The translations under genes were made by a program, and so were the position numbers. The notes beneath the pieces are model-generated. The model did no database searches, was not told the DNA's origin, and saw only the letters and a list, made by a program, of their open reading frames with translations. From the NCBI GenBank assembly GCA_013350335.1, contig CM023540.1:34121925-34185924 (forward strand): DNA of 64,000 nt, given 5' to 3'. Numbering within the stretch: the first letter of the stretch is position 1; the number at the start of each line of letters is the position of its first letter. This DNA comes from Chimonanthus salicifolius. Its lineage: Eukaryota > Streptophyta > Magnoliopsida > Laurales > Calycanthaceae. Of the stretch, positions 1-11,098 are shown one piece after another.

Positions 1-317
1 AGTGGTGCTCAACCTGGGTTCGATCAGCTAAATCTCCTGCCACCTCAAAATGTTTCACAACCTGGATCATTAAGTTTCCCATCAAGTCAACAAAAGAAAG
101 AAGCTTGCTTTTGAAATGCCTTGCCCACGAAGATGAGGCATGGAAAGAAAAAGAAGTAAAAGAGAAAAGAAAAAGCAAGATTCTCCGACTTTATACCACA
201 TCAACAAAAATTGTGACTGGCCTGTGGACTTGTATATATAGTAGGCCACTACTTGATCGTGTGAAATAGGAAGAGGAGCTAAGTTATCTGAAACACTGAA
301 AGATTTTACTCAAAATG
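1..317 (+). promoter_or_regulatory. Lectin promoter and exon 1, copy A
   Basis: This block repeats, with few changes, the sequence at 30926-31320 and in part 50874-51196, where it precedes lectin first exons. It has a TATA-like stretch at about 231-241 and the conserved 'gtaggccactacttg' just after it. It ends with caaaATG (315-317) followed at once by a gtatac donor, so the type 1 start codon and its splice donor are both intact. The promoter looks usable, but the next lectin exon downstream (1073) is a third exon, not a second. Assignment rests on repetition within the window; transcription is inferred. Confidence 0.6.
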
Positions 318-1072
318 GTATACTTCCTCCTCCTCCTCGACTTATTATTTTAAATTTTCTTTTTCAATAAATATTAGTTGAGTTATTCTCGCTTTACCTT
401 TTTTTTTGAGTTTGGATATTTACATCTAACATATTTTAATTGTTATATATGGTTCGAAACATGGTCGGTACTCAGATCCCCTACAATAAACAGTTCAAGT
501 TCAAAAGGACTTTAAATCATAAATCCAACAGGACATAATAAAAATATTATTCTACTTTTAATAAATAATAAATTAGGACAAAAATTCTATTTTTTAAATA
601 AACTTATATAACTAAAATATTAATATAAAATTTTCAATCAAATACTTGAAAGACAAGCAATTCATCATCAGTCAAGTCAAATTTCAAGACTAATTAATCT
701 TTAGAAAGTAGAAAAAATTTGATGCTTCCAGGAAGAATAAAAAAGAAGGGAAAGGCCATTAAAGTGTACGGGAACCATTATAGATGATTTTCAATATAAC
801 TTTCAAATCAAATAACAGATCCCAATATGCATGCAGTTAACGAAAATGCTAAGACGACGAGAGAAATGGAGGACGGGCTACACAATTTTCTCCACGTCTC
901 TTTCAATACTTTCGAATTACGAGATTCATTAATTTAAAGGAACGTAAGTGGGAATCGGTCACTACTTCTTCCTCATGTTCTTCTTGATTTTAATTATATT
1001 TTCAGATAATTAAAATGATTTAGTTTTTAATTTATGCTTACTCGTTTTTAATTTATCAATTGGGCTTTGCAG
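318..1072. other. Intron and second promoter debris, copy A
   Basis: The first part (318-470) matches intron 1 of the other type 1 genes. From about 690 to 960 the sequence changes to the far-upstream promoter region of another family copy, with the 'cagatcccaa...gcatgcagtta' and 'ctccacgtctctttcaatactttcga' blocks also seen near 52260-52380. The end (about 980-1072) is intron 2-like and finishes with tttgcag. No exon 2 is present, so at least two deletions or rearrangements fused parts of two genes. Confidence 0.5.
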
Positions 1073-1357
1073 ATTGAGTTTGGGTACCGTGAGGAACTTG
1101 TTTGTTTGAGTGGTCATTATGCAGATGGAAGGATCAAATCACTTACTTTTTACACGAAGGAAAGTCTTGCAATGAAGAAGTATGGAGCATTTGGTAAAGA
1201 GGAAGGTGTTCCTTTCTGCTATAAAATTCCCTCTGGCAGGTTTCGTGGACTTCATGGACTTGCCGATGATCAGTTCCTTCGAGCCATTGGTGTTTATGTC
1301 CAGTCCGGAGCAACTACAGCCGGGGGAACTATGAGTCCTCTTCGAATCAGCAACTAA
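1073..1357 (+). pseudogene. Jacalin-related lectin exon 3, copy A
   Basis: An open exon of 94 codons plus stop codes the C-terminal half of a jacalin-type beta-prism domain. It runs from IEFGYREELVCLSGHY through the beta strand IKSLTFYT and FGKEEG to FRGLHG and FLRAIGVYV. The acceptor ctttgcag lies directly before it and the reading phase matches the other copies. Exon 2 is missing between this exon and the exon 1 at 315, so a full lectin cannot be made. It is one of the more diverged copies: it has SLAMKKYGAF where the others read YGPYG, and GLADDQ where others read GYSDET. The Asp of the usual sugar-binding motif is Arg. Confidence 0.75.
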
Positions 1358-2619
1358 TGTTTCACAAACTATGATGGCTTATTTCTTTTGTGAGATTTGG
1401 ATGACATGGTGAAGTTATTGATGTGGAGACATCTTTACTATCTATAATAATTAATGCCAGTTTTAGAAATACTTAGCTTTATTGTTTTGGAAAAAAAATT
1501 TCTGTTGCTGTCAGACCTTCTTCAAAGCCTTAGATCTAAGTAGATCTTTCACTTTTGCACCTAAGATCGATACCACCCTGGTCGCTCCTGGCCCATCTCT
1601 CTAAGCCTAAAGAAAACCTTGGGTTTGGATCAATAGTGGGGCCCCTTTGACTGATTTTTCTACTGTGCATCTTTGCCCCACTGTCCAAAACTCCATTTTT
1701 GGGACATTTTCAGTCAGATCGAATGGCTCTGGGACTGTATATCCATCAAAGCAATACTATTGATGTCGTCCCTGCCTTGGCATCAATCTCACTTGTTAAG
1801 TCCCACCTTCCATCAACGGTGGGCCCCCTCCTCTTCCTCTTCCTCTTTCATCCGCTGTCTGAGAACAGCACAAACCGGCCATTCGTTCGATGTATGGTCC
1901 GAACGAAAAAAATAAAAGGTGCATTCTGCTGATGCGGTGGTTTTAAGAGGAAGGGCAAAAGAATAAATTTTATCTAAAATCTGAAATTGGATGTCTCCTA
2001 ACAGAAAAATTGGATCTCTCCTAACAGAAAAGTCAGATATATGTATCACTCCTTTAAATCAAATATCTACTCTCCTGTGAATTGTAAGAAAAATGCTAAG
2101 ACGATAGAAATGTAGGACGGGCTACTATATATTCTCCACGTCTCTTGCAATACTTTCGAGATATTAAGAGTAATTATGTGCGACTGTGCGAGTTCCGGGG
2201 CACAACTGGCCAACAAGTTTTTCATCAAACGAACTGTATTCAATATTTTAAAAGTTGATTCATAGATCTAATCTTCTTAGAAGAAGTTGAAATTGATAGG
2301 GTTTAACTGAAGTTTAATTGTAGTCAAATCCCGTTAAATTTTAATTAATTAATAAATACGTTAACTAAAGGATAGTATTATATTAATAAATATGAAATAT
2401 GAAAAACATAAAATATAGAAATGCTATATTCATATTTTCATAAAAATACTTTCTTTACACCAATTATAATTACAGATAATAGATGAAAAAAATTCTAAAT
2501 GTTTTTAAATAAAATTTAGAAAAATCTGCTCAAATAAATAGGTCAATTTCATTCTTTATAAAATTAAGATTTCTTTTGAAATCTTTGAAAAAACAAAGTT
2601 TATCTAAAGTCTCTCCTTG
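1358..2619. other. 3' flank and degraded intergenic sequence
   Basis: From 1358 to about 1490 this is the lectin 3' untranslated region; the block 'gccagttttagaaatactt' recurs near 7180. At 2088-2165 a short piece of upstream promoter is repeated (aaaatgctaagacgatagaaa ... ctccacgtctcttgcaa). The stretch at 1560-1940 is less AT-rich, but its overlapping reading frames show no family pattern. I see no gene. Confidence 0.4.
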
Positions 2620-2627
2620 CTAGAAAG

Positions 2628-3114
2628 TAGGGGTGAAACTTGGGTTGGGTTTTGGCCCGACCCGACTGACCCGACCAGAAAATAGTGCGGGCTAGCTTAT
2701 AGAAATTGTAAACTCGGGTCGGGTTGGGTTAGGAAAAAAAAAACCCGACTGAAATTCGGGTCGGGTTGGGTTGAAGAATTTAAATTTCAACCCAACCCGA
2801 AAAAATCCGACCCGGAAAAACCCGACCCGAATTCATAACTCAAATAAAACCCTACGCCCCTTCCACTTCTGTTTCCCGTCTTTCTAAAATCGATACCACC
2901 TCTTCCGCTTCCTCTTCCTCTTCCCCTTTTTTGAAAATCGGGCTAACTCGGGCTAAATCGGGCTAAATTGGGCTAACTCGGGTCGGGTCGGGTTAACTCT
3001 CGAGTTGAGAGTATTAGCAATTCGGGTTGGGTCGGGTCGGGTTCAAATTTTTTTGACATGGGTTAGGGTTGGGTTTGTCAAAACCCGGCCCGCCCGACCC
3101 GAGTTTCAGCCCTA
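2628..3114. mobile_element. hAT-type MITE, GGGTCGGGTT-rich
   Basis: A 487-bp element has imperfect terminal inverted repeats, TAGGGGTGAAACTTGGGT at the left and the complement of TAGGGCTGAAACTCGGGT at the right. It is flanked by perfect 8-bp direct repeats ctagaaag (2620-2627 and 3115-3122). An 8-bp TSD and a TAGGG/CAGGG end are typical of the hAT superfamily. The interior is made of degenerate repeats of gggtcgggtt and gggctaactc, and codes nothing. Related ends occur near 12847 and 39784-39806. It is a non-autonomous element, probably moved by a hAT transposase in trans. Confidence 0.85.
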
Positions 3115-3122
3115 CTAGAAAG

Positions 3123-3670
3123 ATTAAAGACTTCATTTTCGATGAATGCCATTTCATTTCTCGAAAAAAATAAAATTCGTCATATTTCCAAACATTATTA
3201 TAGAGACACGGTTGATTAAGAGATTGTGTTTATCGAAGATCCTTCAATAATGGAACATTCATCCACCATTGATAATTAATTACTATATAGGAGACCACTG
3301 CTAGGTTTTCTGAAAGCTTTTATTCAAATTGGTATACTTTCCCCTCATGTTCTTATTTTTTCGATTTTTTTATTTTTTTATTGATGATCTGTTATTTTAG
3401 TTATTCTTACCTTTCTTCTTTTTTGATTTTCTGTATTTGAAAACAATTCAGATATTTTTTTTTATCAAATTTTGAATTTTTTAATATACAGATCGGTTAT
3501 GGATAATGCATGGTGTTTTAAATTGATTTAATACAACACCTCATGAGTTAGATAACTTTTCTTAAGAGAATATTCTTGAAATATTTGTTTTCTAGCAGTT
3601 GTAATTTATTGAAATATTTTTAAACAGAATTTAGATAAATCTGTAGAAATAATAGTACGAGATCTGATTT
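3123..3670 (+). promoter_or_regulatory. Decayed lectin promoter and exon 1, copy B
   Basis: The upstream block is a family promoter: 'tttatcgaagatccttcaataatgg', a TATA-like ctatatag at 3283-3290, then 'gaccactgctaggttttctgaaag'. At the position of the start codon the text reads caaatTGgtatac, so the ATG is TTG while the donor is kept. The rest (3345-3670) resembles intron 1 and then the segment also found at 34250-34380 and 61930-62060. Confidence 0.5.
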
Positions 3671-3672
3671 AA

Positions 3673-3764
<92 letters not shown>
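3671..3764. repeat. (TA)n microsatellite
   Basis: About 47 uninterrupted TA units. The minus-strand frame through it, which reads as alternating Ile and Tyr, is an artefact of the repeat. Confidence 0.95.
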
Positions 3765-3769
<5 letters not shown>

Positions 3770-3939
3770 GAGAAAACAAAGTGCTCTGAAAGCCTCTTAT
3801 TTTTTTTCTTTGCATTTAAAATATGTATAATTTTTTTTTTTTTATAATAATGCCATTTCTCCTTCATTTGCCAATTATACTTTGCACACGTGTCAAAGTC
3901 TGACACTCACACCCTTTTTTATAAAGTCAGAGTAATATA

Positions 3940-4035
3940 ATGATCGAGTTAGGGCGAAGGGGAAGCACTGAAGGTGAATGCTGGGTTGATAAATGCCACA
4001 TACACATATCTGGCAATTTGATGTCTAATACAATA
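3940..4035 (+). pseudogene. Jacalin-related lectin exon 2 fragment, copy B
   Basis: A short reading resembles the start of exon 2: MIELGRRGSTEGECWVD, compared with LIKIGPKGG...CEGECWED in copy T at 62.1 kb. Homology is lost after about 30 codons, and the rest of exon 2 and all of exon 3 are absent. It is a relic in poor condition, recognised only by comparison with the other copies. Confidence 0.55.
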
Positions 4036-4059
4036 TATATCAGTTTTTGAAATATTTGT

Positions 4060-4800
4060 GTTATGGTTTCTTGTTTCTGCTAATTTATGAGAATTTACGG
4101 TAGGTCAAGGTTGAAATTTTGGATGAAAATCATTAAATATAAGAAAGCATGGCCCATTTTTTTTTTTTTTTTTCAATGTTCATTTCATAAGGGTGAAGCA
4201 ATTTTCATTAAATAACTAGATTTCCTTTATTCTTTAGGATATTTCCATAATTTTTTTAAAACATTTATAATTTTTTACTATCGAAATGTTTTTGAAATAT
4301 TTATATTATTGTATATTCATAAATCCTGTAATATTTTTTATTTTCTAAAAAAAGAAATTGTTTTTGAAAAAATTCAAATTAATTCATTGGAGAGAGAAAC
4401 GGCCCATTGCGGCTGATATGGACACAACCGCACCGTTTTTTTTTTCCATGATATTATTTCAAAATAGTAGAAATTATCTATCTTTTCAAGCGGATCATGG
4501 TTTTAATGAAACTCAATTTCTGAGGTTTGTTACTTTATTTATCCAACTGCATACATTATTGAATATTTTGATAGAAAAATTATAGAATAATTACATATAA
4601 AAAAGTCAAAGCTTATAAAATAAAGTCGTATTCCCATCACATTTGAAGGTGATTTGGAGCTCATCGATAAAATTAAACCTTGATTTAATGTGAAAATAAA
4701 GAAATAGAAAACGTACTTTGGGACATTTTCAAAATATATGTAAGACAACTATTTTGGATAGGGGGAGTAATTAACTAATGGAAATCACAGTAAAAGGTGT
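4060..4800. other. AT-rich intergenic sequence with a MITE end
   Basis: No gene is seen. Near 4715-4770 the sequence 'gggacattttcaaaatatatgtaagacaactattttggatagggggagta' resembles the right end of the Stowaway-type MITE at 55947-56140. A matching left end was not found, so this is a truncated or decayed copy. Confidence 0.35.
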
Positions 4801-4960
4801 TAAATATGAAGGTCTCTAAAATGTTGAAAGTTTTTACTCAAAATGGTATTATTTCCCATCAACTTCTTATTACTTCTTTTTTTTCTGTAATTTTTATTTG
4901 AGTTATTCTCAATGCACGTCGTTTTTTTATTTTGGTTATTGAAGTCTTTCAATTTTCTTT
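4801..4960 (+). promoter_or_regulatory. Orphan lectin exon 1 (second B copy)
   Basis: The stretch 'gttgaaagtttttactcaaaATGgtatt' (ATG 4843-4845) matches the exon 1 end of the type 1 lectins, with a gt donor straight after. Intron 1-like sequence follows to about 4960. No promoter with a clear TATA box and no exon 2 accompany it. Confidence 0.45.
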
Positions 4961-5154
4961 TTTCATAGGAAACAAATTGCAGTGTAGAAAGTTTTAACCT
5001 ACCCTTACAAAATTATAACTTGATACTATTCATGAAGTACAAAAAATTCATGATTTCACTGTCATGAATTTTTTTCTTCTGATTTTTTATTAAAAAACCA
5101 GGACATGTTTATATTGTTAAGATAGTATTTATTTTCAAAATTTAGAGTTTTTAC

Positions 5155-5462
5155 ATCCTATGCGACTGACTGCTGCTAGCACCATTGCCGTCAGTGACTC
5201 CGAACCGGCATAGCTTTGTTCCATTATCCTAGCACCCACTGCTTCTGGAAGCTTTGCTACTTGCATCCTCTATCCAGTTCATCTTGTCCTCCTCCATCTC
5301 TGCAATGGTTTCTTCACCGCACTAACTCTCTTTGGTTTTTGTATATGCACTCTTTCAGTCATCTGCACCGAAGCTGACATGGACAACTGAAGATGTAGTC
5401 AGGTTGTCTAGCCACGTGAACCCGTTTCCCCTCCCCGTTCACATGACGCCTGTCTCGGGTGC
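5155..5462. other. Unidentified coding-like fragment, left part
   Basis: This piece is richer in GC than its surroundings and looks like old coding sequence, with a broken frame near 5370-5460 (TEDVVRLSSHVNPFPLPVHM). It ends abruptly at the left end of the hAT element at 5463. The similar GC-rich sequence after that element (6678-7050) suggests that one fragment was split by the insertion. I do not recognise the gene. Confidence 0.3.
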
Positions 5463-6677
5463 CAGGGCCAGCCCTAGTTATATGCGAAGTAGGCGGTGGC
5501 CTATAACCCCTAAATAAATATAGCCCGCAAGTCCATATGCTCCTTTACTATATGCTAAATAGTTAATAATGTATAATTAAAGTATAAATTCATTTCAGCC
5601 TAGTCGGTTAAAATTGTTCCTTTATCAATATAAGACTTAGGATCAAATATCAGCTGTGTTAATAATAATAATTTTTTTTATTCTTATTAAGTTATTTAAT
5701 AAAAATAATGAAAAATAACAATAATTTGAATTAATACTACTTGAAATCATTTGACTATTTTTAACTATTTCGAATTTAAAACACTTAAAATTGAAAATTT
5801 ATATATTGATAATTTTTCTACTCAATTTAAAGCGTAAGTTTCTTAAAAAATTAAAATAATGATAGTAATAATCATAATAATTATTATTACAATCCTCATT
5901 TTATTGAGTTTAATAATAATAATAATAAAATAATTTTAATTAATAAAGAATCTTTTAAAATATATCTATCATCTAAATAAAGAGAAAGAGAAATCTATAT
6001 TGAGTTGATAATTTTGAATTAAAAATAATTTAAAGCTTTTAAAATTTGAAGAGATGAAAAACCATAGCTTTATTTATTTGATAAATGTGGATTTTATTAG
6101 AAGTAATATACAAGTATAAATCATTATAATTAAGATAATTTTTAATTATTAATTTTTAAAAAAATACAGAAAAATTGAAAAATTAAAATAATAATAATAT
6201 CTTCTTTTCAAATGAGAATTTGCATTAGTATCATACTCGAATATGATAAAAGATGCAATACAAAAAGAATGAATTGTCAAATTATATAAAAAAGAATGAA
6301 TTGTTGTTTTCCAAATGCATAAATTGCTTATAAAATAATGTTGATTATATCAGTTATAATTACCAATGTAGAAATAAGTTTTTCAAAGTTAAAACTGATA
6401 AAATCTTATCTTCGGTCTACAATATCAGAAGAAAGATTGAATGGATTAGCTATCTTATCTATTGAAAAATAAATGTTAAAAAAACTTAAATTTAATAATT
6501 TAATTAGTAATTTTGTATCTCAAAATAAGAATAAATTTTAAATAATACTTTGTTATAAATTTGATTATGATATTTTATTTAGTTTCAAAAAATTGTATGA
6601 TTTTATTTTTTGTAAATATATAAAGGCTCCGTGTTAAAAACTTGCCTAGGGCCTCTGAAATCTCAGGGCCGGCCCAG
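5463..6677 (+). mobile_element. hAT element with decayed transposase
   Basis: The ends are imperfect inverted repeats, CAGGGCCAGCCCTAG at the left and the complement of CTGGGCCGGCCCTGAG at the right. Subterminal sequence 'ggcctataacccc' at the left is mirrored by 'cctagggcctctg' at the right. The interior is very AT-rich and carries a relic of a hAT transposase C-terminus at 6335-6472. I found no clear 8-bp TSD: the flanks are tcgggtgc and tgcaccat. The element is therefore old or rearranged. Confidence 0.65.
6335..6472 (+). pseudogene. hAT transposase dimerisation-domain relic
   Basis: The frame reads VEISFSKLKLIKSYLRS followed by TISEERLNGLAILSIEK and a stop. This matches the conserved S-F-S-K-L-K-L-I-K-[TS]-Y-L-R-S-[TS]-M ... 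R-L-N-G-L-A block of the C-terminal hAT dimerisation region found in many plant hAT transposases. The rest of the protein, including the catalytic D-D-E residues, is not readable, so the element is inactive. A more damaged copy of the same block lies at about 54360-54480. Confidence 0.8.
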
Positions 6678-7100
6678 TGCACCATTAGCAGAGGTGGAGG
6701 ATTGGGCCCTCATGAATGCACCCCCACACTTGATTGCACACTTGCAGCGCACAGCTGCACAGGGTGGGCCCTGATCACTGGGTGAAGGAGAAGTCAAAGA
6801 CTGAGCCCCTAACGGAGGCCGGCATGTTTCCGTCCGACCCTATCCTGGCGTGCCTTGTCAAGGGGACGGCCGTGATCGACATCCTGCGTAGAGGCGAGGC
6901 CATGCTGGACGGGCCGAGAAAATGACAGAGCTGCTGGCCCGAGCATGGGGTATTGGGGTCGAGGAGTTGGACAACTTGAACGCCGTCACATTGGGCATAC
7001 AAGATCCTCTCATGAGGCACGCAGTCAAGGCGGACGAGGTATTCCCTGAATCAGCAACTATTCATCCTACTGAATCAGCTGCTGAAACTGAGATTTGACA
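6678..7100 (+). pseudogene. Unidentified coding-like fragment, right part
   Basis: GC-rich sequence reads as protein with one frame change. 6776-6923 gives VKEKSKTEPLTEAGMFPSDP and on to GEAMLDGPRK before a TGA. A +1 shift then reads MTELLARAWGIGVEELDNLN and on to MRHAVKADEVFPES. Both halves look like real former coding sequence because they are free of low-complexity runs and use codons evenly. From about 7050 the text (gaatcagcaacta) matches the 3' end of lectin copy A, so the fragment was joined to a lectin tail. I do not recognise the protein. A captured host gene piece carried by a transposon is one possibility. Confidence 0.35.
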
Positions 7101-7735
7101 TTTAAATATGGCATCTCAGAATTATGTTGGCTGTTTTTTATTCTGAGGTTTGAATGGTTATGCAAGAAACATTATATGTGCCAGTTTTGGAAATACTTGT
7201 TTTATTGTTTGTAATTCATAATTATGATTTTTTTTTTAAGTGAAATAGTGAGATTTAGAACTTGAAGAAGAATTCAAACTGCTGGCAAGATCTTCTGAAT
7301 TCTTTATGAAGAATTCTGAGGAACTCTTTGATTTGTTTCATATGGGCCTCAGTTTTTTTTTTTTTGTGTGATTTCAGTTGTAGGCATGTTCTAAGTTGAT
7401 TGGGTCGTTCTTCAAAATATGATTTGAGTTGCAGAAATGGTCTACATTAATTAATTATCCTGGTTGTGAAAATCGTTTCTTCATGTATTTTGCAGTGTAA
7501 ATACACTGACAATCACACTTCCATTCGGTCTTGCCTGGGCGTGTTTTTAGGTTTATATTTCTACTATTTGAGTTGATTTTATCTGTGTTGATTTTTGAGT
7601 TCTATATTTCTACTATTTGAAAATGATTTAGTAACGCAATGAAATAATTTAAAAGATAGACCAATGGTATTTATTATATGAATTGGATCATCTGAGTTTA
7701 TTTTTATTTAATATTAATTATTTACTTTTTTTTGG
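7101..7735. other. Lectin 3' untranslated remnant and intergenic
   Basis: The region 7101-7230 shares 'gccagttttggaaatacttg' and nearby words with the 3' region of copy A, so it is the tail of a lost lectin gene. The remainder to 7735 is AT-rich with no gene that I can see. Confidence 0.4.
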
Positions 7736-7737
7736 GA

Positions 7738-8225
7738 TAAAAATATTTTAACTAAATTTTCTCAACTTACATGTGTCTTTTGTTTCAAAACTCGAAAGGA
7801 AAAATTGGGCTGAGATTTAGGAGATGGACTAAGATTTCAGTTTACTACACTAATTTCAACACATTTGAATTGTATTGAACCCTTTTAAAATTTGTAGAAT
7901 TTATTTTGTGTAGATTTATTATCAACAAATTTCATCAAAATGTCAAATTTCATTTCTCTAGAAAATTCTCCAATTTAATGCCGATCTTGTCCTTTTATTT
8001 TTGGCTTGGTCCGAGCCGTGAGCTTTTTAGATAGGCTGTTGTACAGTCTATCTTCTTTGTATTTTTTGGGGGAGGGCTCTTCTCTTCAATAAATTACTTA
8101 TCAATCGTTAAAAGAAATTGGTGAAAAAAAAGGACCCACCAGCAGTTCTTAGAGTGGAGCTGTGAATATAAAAAAATTCTTTTTTTTTTTCTTTTTGCTT
8201 TTTAAAGTCGATATGCAAAAATAAT
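7738..8225. repeat. Segmental duplicate, left copy
   Basis: This stretch is repeated at 13228-13690 in the same orientation, with words such as 'gagatttaggagatggactaagatttcagtttacta' shared almost exactly. It codes nothing I recognise. It marks an old duplication about 5.5 kb in length that took in sequence downstream of lectin genes. The copies are clearly diverged, so the event is not recent. Confidence 0.7.
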
Positions 8226-8509
8226 AGAGTTATCAACGGCAGCATCTTATAATCGTTGAATACTTGAATCGAATGAAGACTTTGGTGCTATGTTACACAG
8301 CTCATACAATAATTAATCTAAATTTATTTACATGTTACTGTATTTTATCAATCTAAGTTTGATCTAAACAGAATTCCATTGAACTTAATTTTACTGTTGA
8401 ATTGGGTACTAAAAATGTAAATATTAATCTGAAGATTTACTCTCTTAAAAAATAGAGAGTTCTAATGATGAGCTGTGAGGGATATAACAATTAAGAAAAT
8501 TCTTTTTTT

Positions 8510-10274
8510 TTTTCTGTTAATTCTTAGAGTTGAATATAATACACAACCAAAATCTAGATCCTAATTCTCGAAGTGTGAGCTGGTGTGTCTTCTCTCCTTC
8601 TGCCAGAGGAAAGGAATGGCAGAGGGAGATGGAGGGAAGATACGTTCTTTGCTTATTCCTGTCGTTGATTGGAAGTTCAGCCAATTTTCACAGGATGGCA
8701 TCTAATCGAAATATCTAATATGCTGCCTCATTGTTACCATCAAAGATTCCTCACTTGACGACAATGCTATTCTTTCTGTTCTGACTCTGTAAACCCCCAA
8801 ATTTGCCACATAAAACTTGTAATTTCCCTCATCTTCTTGCCTACTCTTCCATCTCTCACTCTTTATATGCCACCACAAGTGACCTTCACAAAGAGAGACA
8901 ATGGCAGAGATTAGATAGAGACGTTCCTAAGCCCAGGAAGTTTACCTGTTCCAACCCTACCCTTGATGAAAATGCTCTCGCTCTCTTTGTTTGGTTGATG
9001 TTTTATATGAATTTTACACATTTATTTTCTTCTCTTTTTTAAATATTATTATCATTTGTCAAAACCTCATCTATTTTAGATCGTGAGTTAATATCACGTC
9101 TTCCCTTTCGCTTCCCTCAATTCCATCTAAGTTTTCAGTGGAATATCATCTCCCACCAGCAACTTTTTTAAGGGACTCAAGACCATCACGGGTGAGATAT
9201 CTCAGTAAACATGCATAGCATCGCTCAGAGATAAAAAATACGGCTGAGATCTCGGTTGATTTTTATTTTTTATTTTAAAAAAATATAAATATTGGCATAG
9301 GTCTAGGCGATATCTATCGGACGGGACGAATAGCGGCTTAGATGTTTCAAATAGCGGCTGATATTTATATTTATATATATTTTTAAAAAACAGCCTTTTT
9401 ATTTTTTTAAATGATTTTTTTCTAAAAAAAAGCCACTGAGATTAAAAAAAAAAAAAGAGGTGAGAGAAAAATCTCGGCCGAGATGAAATATTTGTCGAAA
9501 ATTTGGATCCACCGAATTTTCGATCCCTGATGGTGGGACGATGCTTGATATGGTGTTTATCTAGAAGCCCATTCAAAAGTACCTGTTCAAGCGTGCTTTC
9601 TTCTTGCCCTTCTCCTCCTACTTTGCTTTCGAATGAGTATGCCTAATATCGCCGTTTCTCCAATACGAGACAGTCTATTTTTTTGACACCTATTCATTTG
9701 TTGTGGAATTCATCCACTTTGTTTGGAAGACTCTGATTCGTCTCCTCTGTTTACTCGCTTTTATGATCCGATTGATCGATGTAATGACTTCAGCCTTTTT
9801 TGACATTTATTATTCCCTTATTTTTTAGGCCATTTGTTGTATGTGTTTATCGCATACTGCAATCATTGTTGTTGTCGGACAACTGTTTTACGGCCATTGC
9901 CGTCCTCCGTGTCTCTTTCTCTGCTTCAGGCCGCAGTGTTTGCCGCATGTTATTTTGTAGTTAATCAGTTTGCTACCAACAAATCTTCGTGGCCAATTGG
10001 TGTACCACTTTTGTAGTTCACCTGCCGTTTCAAACTTCATGTTCATCCATGCTTAGCTCACGGGGGCATGTTGGAATGTATTTAGAGTTTTAATATTAGT
10101 AGAATTATTGTGTAATTAGAATTATTAGTTAGAGTTTATCTCTAATTAAAAAATGTATTTTATATATAATTAGTTTAGAGTTTGATTGTGATAGTCCTAG
10201 GTCAACTAGAGGTTATATAAATACATCTAATAGCTTAGAATTGAATACAATACACATGTTATTCTTTTTCTACA
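8510..10274 (+). mobile_element. Decayed small LTR element, 5' truncated
   Basis: The 3' LTR is clear at 10069-10274 (TGTTGGAATGTA ... TTTCTACA), preceded by the purine tract cacgggggca. It is related to the LTRs of the element at 17735-20092. The 3' interior matches it as well: 'gaggactctgattcgtc' near 9730 and the 'ccacttttg...gttcacctgccg' block near 10000. A leader-like piece at 8560-8640 matches 17985-18040. A complete 5' LTR is not found, and 9180-9540 looks like separate inserted sequence. No gag or pol is present, so it was non-autonomous. Confidence 0.6.
9180..9540. repeat. Inserted repeat with gagatctcggc motifs
   Basis: This AT-rich stretch carries ctgagatctcgg, ctcggccgagatg and a right end tcgatccctg. 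The style resembles the tatcggccgatat family of hAT elements in this window, but neither a TSD nor a matched left end could be established. It is probably a decayed relative inside the LTR element. Confidence 0.3.
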
Positions 10275-10860
10275 AAAAATTTAATTGGCGATTTCATATT
10301 CAGGCTAGTCGCAATTCTTCAAATGTTTCGCTCTAACTCTCACACTCAGATATGTCCCTTTTTTCTTTCTTTCATTGTATATACTTTAAATTGTTAGATG
10401 GATATATGTTTTTCAACTTAAATTTAAATTTCTTGATTGAAAATCATGATTTAAAATTCGCTGCTTTCATCAGGTCTAAAAAAATTGTCGTTGTGGCCAC
10501 AATCCGATTTTTGAATTATTGGTCTTAGTCCATCTATGTTTGGGCTAAACCCGAGATGGGACTGGTACGCCTTGGCCATTTTGGGTTAGTTCCAGATTTC
10601 TTTGTCCTTGAAAAGAGCAAATATGGACACTGTGGCCTAAAAAAAAAAAAAATTAAGGGCGTTTTTTGAATGGGTAAAATATTATTATACAGTCCTTTGG
10701 TCTTGGTTGGGCTTTTAAAGGTGTTAAATAAGGACTATAAAAACGGGTGTAGTTTAACTGGATCCCTTTGTGTGCCTTAGGGATTGTGGACTCATCTATA
10801 AGGGTTTTGGTATTATTTTATTATTTTATTTTTCTGAATTAAAAAATATAAAAAAACCCA
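10275..10860. other. Intergenic, nothing recognised
   Basis: The sequence has A- and T-runs and no convincing reading frame, RNA gene or element end. Confidence 0.3.
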
Positions 10861-11098
10861 AAAAGAAACTTTTTTTTAAAAAAAAAATTGAAAATGTAAA
10901 TATCGGCTGATATCGGCCGATATTTCGACCCGGGTCCATCACCATTTTGAATTTTTTTTTTTTAAATGATATAAATCATATCGGCCGATATTGGACCGAT
11001 ATATATTGCCGATATATCGGCCAATAAATAGGTTGTATGCCCATAGAATATGTATCGGCCGATATTAAATGACTCTTAAAAACCGATATATATATATA
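10861..11098. repeat. tatcggccgatat repeat fragment
   Basis: Five or more copies of the palindrome atcggccgata or close variants occur here, as in the hAT elements at 14902-15261 and 23231-24806. The right edge is sharp: from 11099 the text is family lectin flank shared with 62297 onward. No TSD was found, so this is a partial or decayed member. Confidence 0.55.

Noticed and set aside
3631..3906. 91-residue minus-strand frame
   Set aside because: It is produced by the (TA)n microsatellite, reading as alternating Ile and Tyr. The similar frames at 48206-48484 and 57698-57931 are rejected for the same reason.
5455..6685. 8-bp TSD for the hAT element at 5463
   Set aside because: Flanks tcgggtgc and tgcaccat share only a few bases. 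The element is called from its inverted ends and transposase relic alone.
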